NCBI RefSeq assembly: GCF_014466955.1
Contig: NZ_AP023396.1
Location: forward strand, 3,410,001-3,474,000
Direction: 5' to 3'
Length of the DNA: 64,000 nucleotides
Source of the DNA: Nocardia wallacei
GTDB lineage: Bacteria > Actinomycetota > Actinomycetes > Mycobacteriales > Mycobacteriaceae
The notes below the pieces were generated by a model. That model was not told the origin of the DNA, did no database searches, and saw only the letters and a program-made list of their open reading frames with translations. The position numbers were made by a program, and so were the translations under genes. Shown one piece after another: positions 12,186-20,430 of the stretch; positions within the stretch are counted from its first letter, which is position 1; each line of letters opens with the position of its first letter.

Positions 12186-13604
12186 ATGACCGACGAAAGC
12201 ACCGTTCAGCAGTTGCGCACCGAGGACGCCCGACCGGCGGATCTGGGTGGGCATCGGCCGCGCCGGATCCACGACACCTATTTCCCGGCGAGCACCGAGG
12301 AGGTGCGGCAGCACATCGTGTCGGCGGCTCGCACGGGAATTCCGGTGTACCCGTTGAGTACCGGTCGCAATTGGGGGATGGGTTCGCGCAACCCCGTGCG
12401 GGACGGCTGCGCGATACTGGATCTACGTCGCATGTCGGCGGTGCGGACACTGGATGTGGAACGCGGTTACGCGGTCATCGAACCGGGCGTCACCCAGCGC
12501 CGATTGGCCGATATGCTCGACGGCACGCCGTGGATGCTCAACGTCACAGCGGGCTGCGCGGACGCGAGCATCGTCGGAAACACCCTGGAACGCGGTGACG
12601 GCACGATCCGGCCCCGATCGGAGGACCTGCTCGGCCTCGAGGTCGTGCTCGGCACCGGTGACGTCATCACCACGGGCGGGCTCGATCGCAACGGTCGGCG
12701 GCCGGGCGCCACCTCCGGGCCGGACCTGACACGCGCATTCCTGCAGAGCAATCTCGGAGTCGTGACCGCGATGGCGGTCGCGCTGCTGCCGCGACCCGAG
12801 GCCGCGACCGTCGTGCACGCCACCGTTGCCGCCGACGCGCTCGGCGCCGCCGTCGACACGACGATCGAGCTCGGCCGGGCGCTGCGCCCGACCGACGGCA
12901 TGCTGCGGTTGAAGGAGATCTTCGTCGTGCCCGCCGGAGCGGCCGTCCCGGACGGGGCCGATCCGGACCACGTGACCATCCAACTGCCGTTGCTCGGCTC
13001 CCGTTCCTCGGTGCAACTGGCCGAAAAGACCTTCCGCGCAACACTTTCCCGGACACCCGGACTCGCCGCACTGCGTACCGTCGCGGCCGAATCCGTCGCT
13101 TCCGCGGATCCGCTGTACCCCCAGGCGCAGTTCGCGCGCGGGATTCCCTGCTGCGCGAATCTCCAACGGCGGCTGGGGATCACCGCGTGCACCGACGTCG
13201 ACGCGGCCGACACCGGCTGGCTGATGTTCCTGCCTGCCGTGCCCCTCGAACGCATCGCCATGACCAAGGCGGTCGAACTGTTCACCGAGGAGGCGCGACG
13301 GCACGGCACGACCGTCATGCTCGAATTCAACGTGATCTCCCATCACAGCACCAACCTGGTGGCGCAGATCCCGTTCCGCCGTGAACCAGCGGCGGTCGCG
13401 CGGGCCCACGCACTGCGTGACGCCGCCCGCGACCGGTTCCTCGACGCGGGTTTTCCGCCGTACCGCTCCGATATCGACCATGCCCCGAGAGAATTGGCCG
13501 ATCGCGCCGCCACCTACAGCGACGGGCCCCTCGCCGCGCTGAAACAGATCTACGACCCGGCCGGAATCATCGCCCCGGGCCGATTCCTGGTAGCCGGCCG
13601 ATGA
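12186..13604 (+). CDS. FAD-linked oxidase of the vanillyl-alcohol oxidase / p-cresol methylhydroxylase type
   Basis: Predicted flavin oxidoreductase of 472 residues. The N-terminal FAD-binding domain shows the PLSTGRNWGMGSR loop, a 'PGVTQRRLADML' strand and a 'GNTLERGDG' stretch, as in 4-cresol dehydrogenase-like proteins. The C-terminus ends in LKQIYDPAGIIAPGRF, the usual end of VAO-family proteins. I cannot identify the His or Tyr that would bind FAD covalently. The ATG at 12186 was chosen because GGAG (12176-12179) lies 6 nt upstream; longer in-frame starts lack such a site and their extension is not protein-like. The stop overlaps the next gene by ATGA. It may oxidise the NRPS1 peptide or a precursor; the substrate is unknown. 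Confidence 0.85.
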   Translation: MTDESTVQQLRTEDARPADLGGHRPRRIHDTYFPASTEEVRQHIVSAARTGIPVYPLSTGRNWGMGSRNPVRDGCAILDLRRMSAVRTLDVERGYAVIEPGVTQRRLADMLDGTPWMLNVTAGCADASIVGNTLERGDGTIRPRSEDLLGLEVVLGTGDVITTGGLDRNGRRPGATSGPDLTRAFLQSNLGVVTAMAVALLPRPEAATVVHATVAADALGAAVDTTIELGRALRPTDGMLRLKEIFVVPAGAAVPDGADPDHVTIQLPLLGSRSSVQLAEKTFRATLSRTPGLAALRTVAAESVASADPLYPQAQFARGIPCCANLQRRLGITACTDVDAADTGWLMFLPAVPLERIAMTKAVELFTEEARRHGTTVMLEFNVISHHSTNLVAQIPFRREPAAVARAHALRDAARDRFLDAGFPPYRSDIDHAPRELADRAATYSDGPLAALKQIYDPAGIIAPGRFLVAGR

Positions 13605-14728
13605 GCACCACCGCGACATCGCCGGACAATGTCGATTGCGTCATTCTCGGGTCGGGCGTCGGCGGGGCGCTGCTGGCGTTGCTGCTGGGCCGCCGAGGGC
13701 AGCGAGTGTTGCTGCTGGAGGCCAAATCTCACCCGCCCGCCCGGGGCGCGGAGATTCTCAAGCCGCGCGGGATCCGGGTGCTCGCCGAACACGGTCTGCT
13801 CGACGAACTGCTGAACCGGGGCGCCCTGGAGCGCGTGATCATCGACTTCTATCACGACGGGTCGCTATTGCTGTCCTACGATTTCGCCGAGCACACCCGG
13901 CTCGGGCACTTTCTCATCGTGCCCTACGCCCGGATCGTGTCGGTGATTCTCGACGCGTGCGCGGAACTGCCGAACGTCGATATCCGATTCGGCCGCCGCC
14001 TGGTCGATCTGTGCAGCGAGCAGTTCCCGGTGTCCAGCGGACTGCTCGACGACGGAACCCGGGTTCGGGCACGGACATTCGTCGATGCGGGCGGATCGAT
14101 GTCGGCGCTCAGCACGTTCGTCGAATCCATGCGGGACAGCAGCCGATACGGGCAGGTGCTGCGCATGGCGACGATTCCCGTCACCGCCAGTGTGCTGTCG
14201 CGCAATCGGCTCTATTTCAGCTCGACCGGCAGGCTCGCGTACTTCTATCCGGTCGACAGCGGCAAAGCCAGAGTATTCCTCGGGTTTCCCGGTGCGCAGG
14301 ATGCGCTGATATTCGAACGGCCCTGTGACGACCTGGCCGCCCAGCTCGCCGATTTCGTCACGAAAAGCGGTGACGCCCTGGCCTTGCTGCGTGCCGATCA
14401 GTTCGTGCGGGTGCCGATATCGGCCTATACGAGCAAGCCGTATCATCGCGAAAACGTCGTCCTGCTGGGCAGTTCGGCGTTCTCGCCGCATCCCATGACC
14501 GGGCAGGGCATGAGCTACACGCTGGAGGACGCCACCGTGCTCGCCGAGATCCTGGCGGCGGCGACCGGCCCAGAGCACTTGGAACTGCTGCTGCAGGAAC
14601 GGTACGAGGTCCGTCGCGCGCTGCACGGCAGGCTGGTCGCCTACGGTGACGCGCTGGCCGAGTCGTACCACGATCGCGACGCCTACCTGCGCGTACATGA
14701 CCCGGTCCTGCACGGTGGGGACCGCTGA
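13601..14728 (+). CDS. FAD-dependent monooxygenase-like protein (PHBH fold)
   Basis: Flavoprotein of 375 residues with the Rossmann dinucleotide motif near the N-terminus (VILGSGVGGALLALLLGRRG, about residues 12-31). It also has the 'ARGAEILKPRGIRVL' segment found in aromatic hydroxylases. The second FAD motif, normally GDAAH.PPxxGQG, appears as GSSAFSPHPMTGQGMSYTLEDA. The Asp that contacts the FAD ribityl chain is therefore replaced by Ser and the His is missing, although the GQG part is kept. It overlaps the upstream oxidase gene by 4 bp, which implies coupled synthesis and a shared pathway. It may hydroxylate or dehydrogenate a peptide or aromatic precursor; halogenase motifs (WxWxIP) are absent. 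Confidence 0.85.
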   Translation: MSTTATSPDNVDCVILGSGVGGALLALLLGRRGQRVLLLEAKSHPPARGAEILKPRGIRVLAEHGLLDELLNRGALERVIIDFYHDGSLLLSYDFAEHTRLGHFLIVPYARIVSVILDACAELPNVDIRFGRRLVDLCSEQFPVSSGLLDDGTRVRARTFVDAGGSMSALSTFVESMRDSSRYGQVLRMATIPVTASVLSRNRLYFSSTGRLAYFYPVDSGKARVFLGFPGAQDALIFERPCDDLAAQLADFVTKSGDALALLRADQFVRVPISAYTSKPYHRENVVLLGSSAFSPHPMTGQGMSYTLEDATVLAEILAAATGPEHLELLLQERYEVRRALHGRLVAYGDALAESYHDRDAYLRVHDPVLHGGDR

Positions 14729-14732
14729 GCGC

Positions 14733-14758
14733 GGCCCCCGCCGTGTCGGGCGGGGGCC
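14733..14758. terminator. Bidirectional terminator between convergent genes
   Basis: A perfect 10-bp GC stem, GGCCCCCGCC (14733-14742) and GGCGGGGGCC (14749-14758), with a 6-nt loop. It lies between the stop of the monooxygenase at 14728 and the stop of the leftward small gene at 14778. Position and symmetry fit a terminator for both strands. Confidence 0.7.
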
Positions 14759-14777
14759 ACGGGCGGTGTGGGATTCG

Positions 14778-15050
14778 CTAGTGCGGCTGCCCGGGCCTGG
14801 TGGCTCCGGCGTTGGTCACGGGGTAGCCGGTCTCCTTACGCCGCCGCATTCCCAGGAGGCCGCCCAGACCCAATAGGCCGAGCAGGCCCCAGAGGCCGGT
14901 TTTGTCGCTGTCGCCGCCGTTGTCGTGGTCGTCGTCGACGGTCGTCTGGGCGACCGGTGGTGGCGCGGGCGCCGGGTCCGCTTCCGCCGCCACCGCCGGA
15001 CCCAGCGCGAGAACGAGGGCCGATAGTGGTACCGCGATTGTTCTACGCAT
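14778..15050 (-). CDS. Small exported protein with WGxxGxxG C-terminal anchor motif
   Basis: A 90-residue protein with an N-terminal signal peptide (MRRTIAVPLSALVLALG...VAAEA), a short Pro/Ala and Asp-rich linker, then LWGLLGLLGLGGLLGMRRRKE. This matches the WGxxGxxG-CTERM type: a Trp-Gly, Gly-rich hydrophobic segment followed by basic residues. The function of such proteins is not known; cell-envelope anchoring is presumed. A good ribosome-binding site (AAGGAG) precedes the ATG at 15050. It lies 75 bp downstream of the kinase gene on the same strand, so the two could be cotranscribed. Confidence 0.75.
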   Translation of the reverse strand: MRRTIAVPLSALVLALGPAVAAEADPAPAPPPVAQTTVDDDHDNGGDSDKTGLWGLLGLLGLGGLLGMRRRKETGYPVTNAGATRPGQPH

Positions 15051-15124
15051 GGTGAATCACTCCTTCCTCGTCGGTCTTGCCGACTTACCCACCGATTCGC
15101 CGCGAAAACGCTCGGCCCGCCGCA

Positions 15125-16429
15125 TCATTTCTCGGGTTTTCCGGCTTTTCCATTGTTCTTCCCGCCATTACCGTGGTCCGGCTTGCCCTTACCGTTGCCG
15201 TGGGGTGTCGAAAAGGACGGCGCCGGAATACTCTCGGCCGGTTCGGGAAATACGGGCGAACAACCGCCGCCCCCGGGACAGAAGGGACCGTCGGCCGGGA
15301 GCGGCCGGCCGATTTCGGTCTGGGGGCGCGCGGGTTCGAACAGCGGCGGCGGCTCGGGGACGGTCGTCGGCGCGGTCCCGCTCTGGGGGACCGGCACCCG
15401 CTCCGGAGCGGTGTCGGTGCCGAGCGTGCCCGGCCGTCCGAACCACAGCGCCGCACCGATCGCCGCGGCGAGTAATGCCAGCGCGGTGACCGCGACGAGC
15501 GGTTCGGCCAGCGGTGCCAACAGCGCGGCCGGGCCGTATACCGAGACGCGGCGCATCCGGGCGGGCATGGCGGGCGTCGTGGCGACGGCGCTGTCGGCGG
15601 TCGGGGCGTCGCGGCCGGTGAGTGCGGTGTGCGCGGCGCCGGCGAACGTGCCGATCGCGGGCCAGCGTCGCCGCGGGTCCTTGGCCAGGGCGCGGGCGAG
15701 GATCGCGTCGATCGCGGCGGGCAGCGCGGGATTGATCGCGGTGGCCGGCGGCGGCTCCTCGGTCAGGTGCGCCCGCACCTGTCCCGCGGCGTCGGTGTCG
15801 ACGAAAGGCTTTCTGCCGGTGAGGCATTCGTAGAGAACGCAGGCCAGCGAGTACTGGTCCGATCGGGCGTCGGCGTGGCCGTCGAACCGTTCGGGCGCCA
15901 GGTAGCCGAGCGTGCCGACGACATTGCCGTCGAGGGTGAGGGCCGGTTGATCGGCGCGGTAGGCGGTTCCGAAGTCGATCAGATGGGCCGTGCCGCCGGA
16001 GTCGACGATGATGTTGGAGGGCTTGACGTCGCGGTGTGTCACGCCCGCGCGATGGGCGGTGTCGAGCGCGGCGGCGATCTGGGCGACGACGGCCGCCGCG
16101 GTGCCCGGCGGCAGTGGTCCGTCCCGCAACAGCGCTGCCAGTGTGCTGCCGGGGATGTAATCCATGGCGAGGTAGAGGCGGTCGTCGATCTCGCCGAACG
16201 CGTGAACCCGCGGCAGGTGCGGGCTGCGCAGCTGCGAGACGAGGCGAGCCTCCCGGGTGAAACGCTGCCGGTGCGGAACCTCCACCGGGGCGGCCGCGAG
16301 TACCTTCAACGCGACCTCGCGGCGCTCGACCGTGTCGTACGCCAGCCACACCAGCCCGGTGCCCCCGCTGCCGAGCAGCCGATCCAGCCGGTAGCGCCCG
16401 AACCGGCGCTCCCCGGCATCGTCCGTCAC
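15125..16429 (-). CDS. Membrane-anchored Ser/Thr protein kinase (PknB-like)
   Basis: A 434-residue eukaryotic-type kinase. The catalytic domain (about residues 12-270) has the Gly loop (LGSGGTGLVW), catalytic Lys (VALKVL), HRDVKPSN, DFG and the GTLGYLAPE segment, so all key residues are present. A single transmembrane helix follows (VAVTALALLAAAIGAALWFG, about 320-345). The extracytoplasmic tail of about 90 residues is rich in Pro, Gly, Asn and Lys, and has two close Cys (PFCPGGGGCSP) but no PASTA repeats. The start is a GTG at 16429. What it senses is unknown. The gene order kinase then WGxxGxxG protein may indicate an envelope role. Confidence 0.92.
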   Translation of the reverse strand: MTDDAGERRFGRYRLDRLLGSGGTGLVWLAYDTVERREVALKVLAAAPVEVPHRQRFTREARLVSQLRSPHLPRVHAFGEIDDRLYLAMDYIPGSTLAALLRDGPLPPGTAAAVVAQIAAALDTAHRAGVTHRDVKPSNIIVDSGGTAHLIDFGTAYRADQPALTLDGNVVGTLGYLAPERFDGHADARSDQYSLACVLYECLTGRKPFVDTDAAGQVRAHLTEEPPPATAINPALPAAIDAILARALAKDPRRRWPAIGTFAGAAHTALTGRDAPTADSAVATTPAMPARMRRVSVYGPAALLAPLAEPLVAVTALALLAAAIGAALWFGRPGTLGTDTAPERVPVPQSGTAPTTVPEPPPLFEPARPQTEIGRPLPADGPFCPGGGGCSPVFPEPAESIPAPSFSTPHGNGKGKPDHGNGGKNNGKAGKPEK

Positions 16430-16633
16430 GACCCGTTCGCCCCCGGTACGGCGAGCGCCACGAACGCTGTGGCACCGGGACGGCGGCGGGAAAGAGGTTC
16501 GCGCATCCGGTCATGGTACGACCGCGCCAGACGGGTGTCCGGCAGTGAAACGACATCACTCCGGTTCCCGGGTGCGGACACGTCGTCGCCCGGATGGCGC
16601 ATGTTCTCGCCGGGAGCGGGTGGGGAGTGGCAC

Positions 16634-16858
16634 ATGCTGAGGTACTTCGCGGTCGGTTTGCTCGCGGTGGCCACGGTGGCGGTCGGGGTCGCCGCCGGGA
16701 TGCCGGTCAGACCGGCACCGGCGCGTGCTGCTCGGCTCGTTGGGCCGGCTCGGCGCCGGGGTATTCCTCCTGCGGCGCAGGGGTTTCGGGGCGGCGGCCG
16801 CGCCGATACCACCACTGCAGGATGCCGAGTCCGACCAGTCCGGCGATCGCGGTGGTGA
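16634..16858 (+). CDS. Possible small exported peptide or truncated gene start
   Basis: An ideal ribosome-binding site (GGGGAG, 16622-16627) lies 6 nt before an ATG. The first codons give a clean signal-peptide-like sequence (MLRYFAVGLLAVATVAVG). The frame then runs into the 3' end of the leftward YfhO-like gene from 16707 on, and the rest (74 codons in total) is basic and looks like antisense sequence. It may be the remnant 5' end of a lost gene or a chance match. Confidence is low. Confidence 0.25.
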   Translation: MLRYFAVGLLAVATVAVGVAAGMPVRPAPARAARLVGPARRRGIPPAAQGFRGGGRADTTTAGCRVRPVRRSRW

Positions 16859-18956
16859 TGCCGATCTTCCAGCCCGGCGGCCGCCAGGTGAGGACGAGGT
16901 CGGCGTCGCGGGTACCGGGTGGGATGTCGACGGTGGCGAAAGTCTTCGCCACCGCCCGTAACCCGATGTCGTGGCCGTCGAGGGTGGCGCGGTAGCCCGG
17001 CCACGCCAGCCGGGCGAACACGACCCGGCCGCCGGTGTCGGAGCTGACGCGGATGTGGCTGGTGAAGCTGTCGCGCGCGACGGAGGTGGCGGTGACGTCC
17101 GGAGTGTCGGCGACCAGGCCGTTGCGGGTGGAGATCGGTCCGTCGGTGCGTTCGAGCACCCAGATGTACTGGTCGTGGCCGGGGTAGTCGACCCACCGCC
17201 AGCCCGGTGGCGCGGGCCGGGTGGGAGCGTCGGGGTACTGAGCGCGTTGCAGCACCACGCGATCCACCTTCATCAGATCCACGATCGTGCGTCCGGTCTC
17301 CGGCTCGGTGGCGAAGGCGCGGCGGTAGGCGTCGGCGCAGGTACTGCCGTTCCAGCCCATGCACAGCAGCGAGCTGAAGGCGGCGTGGCCGATCGGGCTG
17401 TAGGCGTTGACGTAGTCCAGGCCGATCGCCTTGGCGTAGTTGCCGAAAGCGAGCGACCCCCACGCGCGATCGATACTCTCGTCCCGCGGTGCCACCAGCG
17501 CCCGGTCACCGAGTTGCAGTGTGACACCCGTGAAGTCGGGGAAGGCGGCGGCCATCTCCGAGCGCCGCTGCGGGAAATGGTAGGACATCGGAGTGGCGCC
17601 CTGCGCACGAACCTGATCGTAGGCGATGGGGAACATCGCCAGGATCGCCAGCGCGCACGCCACCGCGACGCCGCGGGTGCGGGCCAGCCACACCAATCCC
17701 GCGGTCAGCGCGGTGACGATCGCCGCGGCGACCAGATGCCGGACCACCAGATCCGGTGCGGCACTGCAACTCCGGACGAACAACAAGCCGATCAGCACGG
17801 CCGCCGCGAGTCCGCGGCGGCGCCGGTCGGCGAACGCGCCATAGCGACTGAGCAGCACGCACACCAGTACCAGCAGCCCGACCGCGAGCATCGGCAGCAC
17901 CCGCCCCGGCCAGCGCAGCGGCCCGATGTGCCCCGGCCCGGCGGTCCACATCAGGAAAGTGAGCGCGAACAACGCGGGGCCGGTGAATTCCCGCGCGTCG
18001 CGCCGGACCGCGGACCAGTCGATGAAGGCCAGCAGCGGGATCACGAACCACGCGATGTACACCATCGGCAGCGGCTGGACGTACCCCCACCAGCCTTCGA
18101 ACGCGGGCACGGTGCTGGGCAGGCTGGCGTTCAACGATTCCGACCACGGCACGTTCAGAAACGGGTCGTTGAGAATGCGCTGGTCGCCCCGCCAGGTCAC
18201 CGACGACGACAGCATGCTCGGCAGGAAGGTCGACAGCCCGGCCAGCCCGGCGCACCCGGCCGCCAGCAGCAACCGCAGCGACGGCCGCCAAGCCCGCTGG
18301 TACACGACCTCCCCGACCGCGACCGCGGCGATCATGATCGCGGATTCGACTGCGGGAAAGATGTATTGGACCGAAATGGCCAGATACAGGTATGCGAAAA
18401 CCGGTATCGGACCGCCGCGCCCGCGGGTGTACCGTACGGCCGCGGCCCAGGCGTGCAGCATCCACGCGGTCCCGGTGAGCGAGGTCGCCCAGCTGGCCTC
18501 GTCGAAGAACAGGAACCAGCCCGACAGCGTGAACCCCACGCCCGCGACGGCCGCCCAGTACGGCTCGGCGCGGTAGGCGAGACAGACGCGAAACACCCCC
18601 AGCGCGGCGATGATCGAGAAGACCAGCTTGACGACCGTCGCGTACACCGCGAGGTTGTCCATCGAGGGCGCGAGGACGTCGACCAGCAGCTGCGGCGGGT
18701 TGTACAGGCCCGCCTCCTCCATCGAGTAATTGCCCGACATCCATTCCCACGGCACCAGCGCCGGGAACCTGCCCTCCCGCAGGTGCCGGCCGAGCATCAC
18801 CCACAGCGGCGCGTACTGGGCCTCGGTGTCGTCGGTGTAGAAGTGGCGCGGATCGGCCAGCAGTACCGACGCGTACCCCGCGACCACGCCGGCCACTGTG
18901 ACCGAACCCCACCGGAAAACATCCGATCGAGGAGCGAATGCTGCGCGAATGCCCAC
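16707..18956 (-). CDS. YfhO-like polytopic membrane protein, copy 1
   Basis: A 749-residue integral membrane protein with about a dozen hydrophobic segments over residues 1-480 and a large C-terminal extracytoplasmic beta-rich domain. It ends in one more helix (ITTAIAGLVGLGILQWW) and a charged tail. The early motif HFYTDDTEAQYAPLW, with acidic residues after the first helix, fits the GT-C-like fold of YfhO proteins, which act in polymer or lipid glycosylation. The C-terminal segment FARLAWPGYRATLDG is typical of YfhO. It starts with GTG at 18956, and the ribosome-binding site is weak. The protein at 30084-32372 is a close paralog. Divergent from the MarR gene. Its substrate is not known. Confidence 0.85.
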   Translation of the reverse strand: MGIRAAFAPRSDVFRWGSVTVAGVVAGYASVLLADPRHFYTDDTEAQYAPLWVMLGRHLREGRFPALVPWEWMSGNYSMEEAGLYNPPQLLVDVLAPSMDNLAVYATVVKLVFSIIAALGVFRVCLAYRAEPYWAAVAGVGFTLSGWFLFFDEASWATSLTGTAWMLHAWAAAVRYTRGRGGPIPVFAYLYLAISVQYIFPAVESAIMIAAVAVGEVVYQRAWRPSLRLLLAAGCAGLAGLSTFLPSMLSSSVTWRGDQRILNDPFLNVPWSESLNASLPSTVPAFEGWWGYVQPLPMVYIAWFVIPLLAFIDWSAVRRDAREFTGPALFALTFLMWTAGPGHIGPLRWPGRVLPMLAVGLLVLVCVLLSRYGAFADRRRRGLAAAVLIGLLFVRSCSAAPDLVVRHLVAAAIVTALTAGLVWLARTRGVAVACALAILAMFPIAYDQVRAQGATPMSYHFPQRRSEMAAAFPDFTGVTLQLGDRALVAPRDESIDRAWGSLAFGNYAKAIGLDYVNAYSPIGHAAFSSLLCMGWNGSTCADAYRRAFATEPETGRTIVDLMKVDRVVLQRAQYPDAPTRPAPPGWRWVDYPGHDQYIWVLERTDGPISTRNGLVADTPDVTATSVARDSFTSHIRVSSDTGGRVVFARLAWPGYRATLDGHDIGLRAVAKTFATVDIPPGTRDADLVLTWRPPGWKIGITTAIAGLVGLGILQWWYRRGRRPETPAPQEEYPGAEPAQRAEQHAPVPV

Positions 18957-19103
18957 GAGTCGCAGACACTACCCGATCACGAGCACTGAGCAACTGTTTC
19001 CATGAGCAGGTATCCGCCGGTCCGATCGAGCGACCGCTTGCCGCGGCGGGCGCGGGCGGGGGCAGGATGGAGCGTGGAGACACGGTGCGGTACGGAGGTT
19101 GTG

Positions 19104-19580
19104 ATGGTGCGACGGCAAGCGGTGGCGGAGGAGTCGGTGGACGAGATCACCGACGCGCTGCTGACCGCGTCGCGTCTGCTGATGGCGTTGTCGGCGCGCT
19201 CGATCGCACACGTCGACGACTCGATCACGATCCCGCAGTTCCGCACGCTAGTGCTGCTGTCCACCCGCGGGCCCTCGAAGATCGCCGATCTCGCGGCCAC
19301 GCTGAACGTGCAGCCGTCCACCGCGACCCGGATGGTGGACCGGCTGGTCGGCGCCGGGCTGATCGACCGCAAACCCAATCCGCGCTCGCGCCGCGAGCTG
19401 ATCATCGAACTCAGCGCGCGCGGGCGCACCGTCGTCGACGCGGTCACCGAACGTCGCCGCCGGGAACTGGCCGCAGTGGTCGAACGCATGCCCGCCGCCG
19501 ACCGCTCGGGTCTCGTGCGCGCGCTGACCGCCTTCACCGCCGCGGGCGGCGACCTGTCCGTCACGGCCGATACGATCTGA
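19104..19580 (+). CDS. MarR-family transcriptional regulator
   Basis: A 158-residue winged-helix regulator. The recognition region reads SKIADLAATLNVQPSTATRMVDRLVGAGLIDRKPNPRSRR, with the wing at RRELIIELSARGR, followed by a C-terminal dimerisation helix. The ATG at 19104 was chosen because GGAGG (19094-19098) is 5 nt upstream; longer in-frame starts lack a site. It is divergent from the first YfhO-like gene (148 bp between starts), so it may control that gene or itself. The ligand is unknown. Confidence 0.9.
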   Translation: MVRRQAVAEESVDEITDALLTASRLLMALSARSIAHVDDSITIPQFRTLVLLSTRGPSKIADLAATLNVQPSTATRMVDRLVGAGLIDRKPNPRSRRELIIELSARGRTVVDAVTERRRRELAAVVERMPAADRSGLVRALTAFTAAGGDLSVTADTI

Positions 19581-19618
19581 AATACGCTGTGGGCCGAGGA
19601 GTTCGACCGTCGGCGCGG

Positions 19619-20266
19619 CTATCGCTCCGGTGATCCGGGGTCGTGCGCGGCGTCGTCCCCGCGGGGGAGCAGGCCGCGGGCGACGAGGTCGGTGGCGGTG
19701 CGCAGGAGGGACCGTAGTTCGGATTCGTCACGGCCGAGGCTGTCCGGGCGCCAGCCGAGGCTGATCACGCCGTTCCAGCAGGCCCACAGGACGGTCGCCA
19801 CCGCGTCGGGATCCACCGGACGGATGACCGCGGCGGCGATGCCCGCTCGCAGGGCCTCGACCATGCGCCGATTCTGTTGGGCCACAGCGCTTGCCAGTCG
19901 GTCGGCGAGGTCCTGACCCGCGGCGTACTGACCGGGCGCGCCCGGGAAGGCGAGCATCCGGAAGTACTCGGGGTAGGCGAGATAGAACTCCAGGTATTCC
20001 TCTGCGGCGGCGTAGAGCTGCTCGATGGGGGTGCGGTCGGTGGTGTAGGCGCGGTCCATGTAGTTGCGGTCGACGCCGAGGGCGCGCTCGACGACCGCGG
20101 CGTGCAGGCCCGCCTTGGATCCGAAGTGGTTGTAGATCGAGCCCACCGCGACCCCCGCGCGCCCGGCGATCTCCTCGACGGTCGTCTCCTCGACGCCCTG
20201 CTCGGCGAAGATCTCCTCGCCCGCGCGCACCAGGGACTCGATCGTGCGCTGTTTCCGAGGATCCAT
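19619..20266 (-). CDS. TetR-family transcriptional regulator
   Basis: A 215-residue repressor. The N-terminal helix-turn-helix is clear (EETTVEEIAGRAGVAVGSIYNHFGSKAGL, about residues 27-55). The C-terminal ligand-binding domain resembles those of TetR proteins that respond to lipids or aromatics, with no close assignment. It is divergent from the SnoaL-like/hydrolase operon. Two operator-like 28-bp repeats lie in the shared upstream region, so it most likely represses both itself and that operon. Confidence 0.93.
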   Translation of the reverse strand: MDPRKQRTIESLVRAGEEIFAEQGVEETTVEEIAGRAGVAVGSIYNHFGSKAGLHAAVVERALGVDRNYMDRAYTTDRTPIEQLYAAAEEYLEFYLAYPEYFRMLAFPGAPGQYAAGQDLADRLASAVAQQNRRMVEALRAGIAAAVIRPVDPDAVATVLWACWNGVISLGWRPDSLGRDESELRSLLRTATDLVARGLLPRGDDAAHDPGSPER

Positions 20267-20346
20267 GCCACCTTCTTGTCATCGTTGCAAAAGACGGATC
20301 GCACCTGCTAGCGTAGTCGCCACCTTCTTGTAATGCTTGTAAAAAA
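20267..20346. promoter_or_regulatory. Duplicated operator and promoter between tetR and the SnoaL/hydrolase operon
   Basis: Two imperfect direct repeats of 28 bp (20267-20294 and 20319-20346, 23 identical positions) both begin GCCACCTTCTTGT and end in an A-rich run. They start 52 bp apart, close to five helical turns. Each contains two TTGnnA-like half-sites 9 bp apart. A promoter for the rightward operon can be drawn: TTGCAA (20285-20290), 18 bp, TAGCGT (20309-20314). Its -35 box lies in repeat 1 and its start point falls near repeat 2, as expected for repression. The first repeat abuts the tetR start codon. Confidence 0.6.
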
Positions 20347-20373
20347 TCCTCGTATCGTTCCCGGGAGGTCGTC

Positions 20374-20430
20374 ATGACTGCGCCACGCCAGCGTCCCGAA
20401 GTACTCGTCGCTCCCCTGGCCGTGCGGTGA
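20374..20430 (+). CDS. Short leader ORF upstream of the SnoaL-like gene
   Basis: An 18-codon ORF (MTAPRQRPEVLVAPLAVR) with a strong ribosome-binding site (GGGAGG, 8 nt upstream) begins the rightward transcript. Its TGA overlaps the GTG start of the next gene (GTGA). It may be a leader peptide that couples translation, or the surviving start of a deleted gene. No function is recognisable. Confidence 0.35.
   Translation: MTAPRQRPEVLVAPLAVR

Noticed and set aside
16971..18989. Plus-strand open frame of 672 codons opposite the first YfhO-like gene, and a similar one at 31113-33230
   Set aside because: Compositionally biased antisense frames; the minus-strand proteins show clear membrane helices and family motifs.
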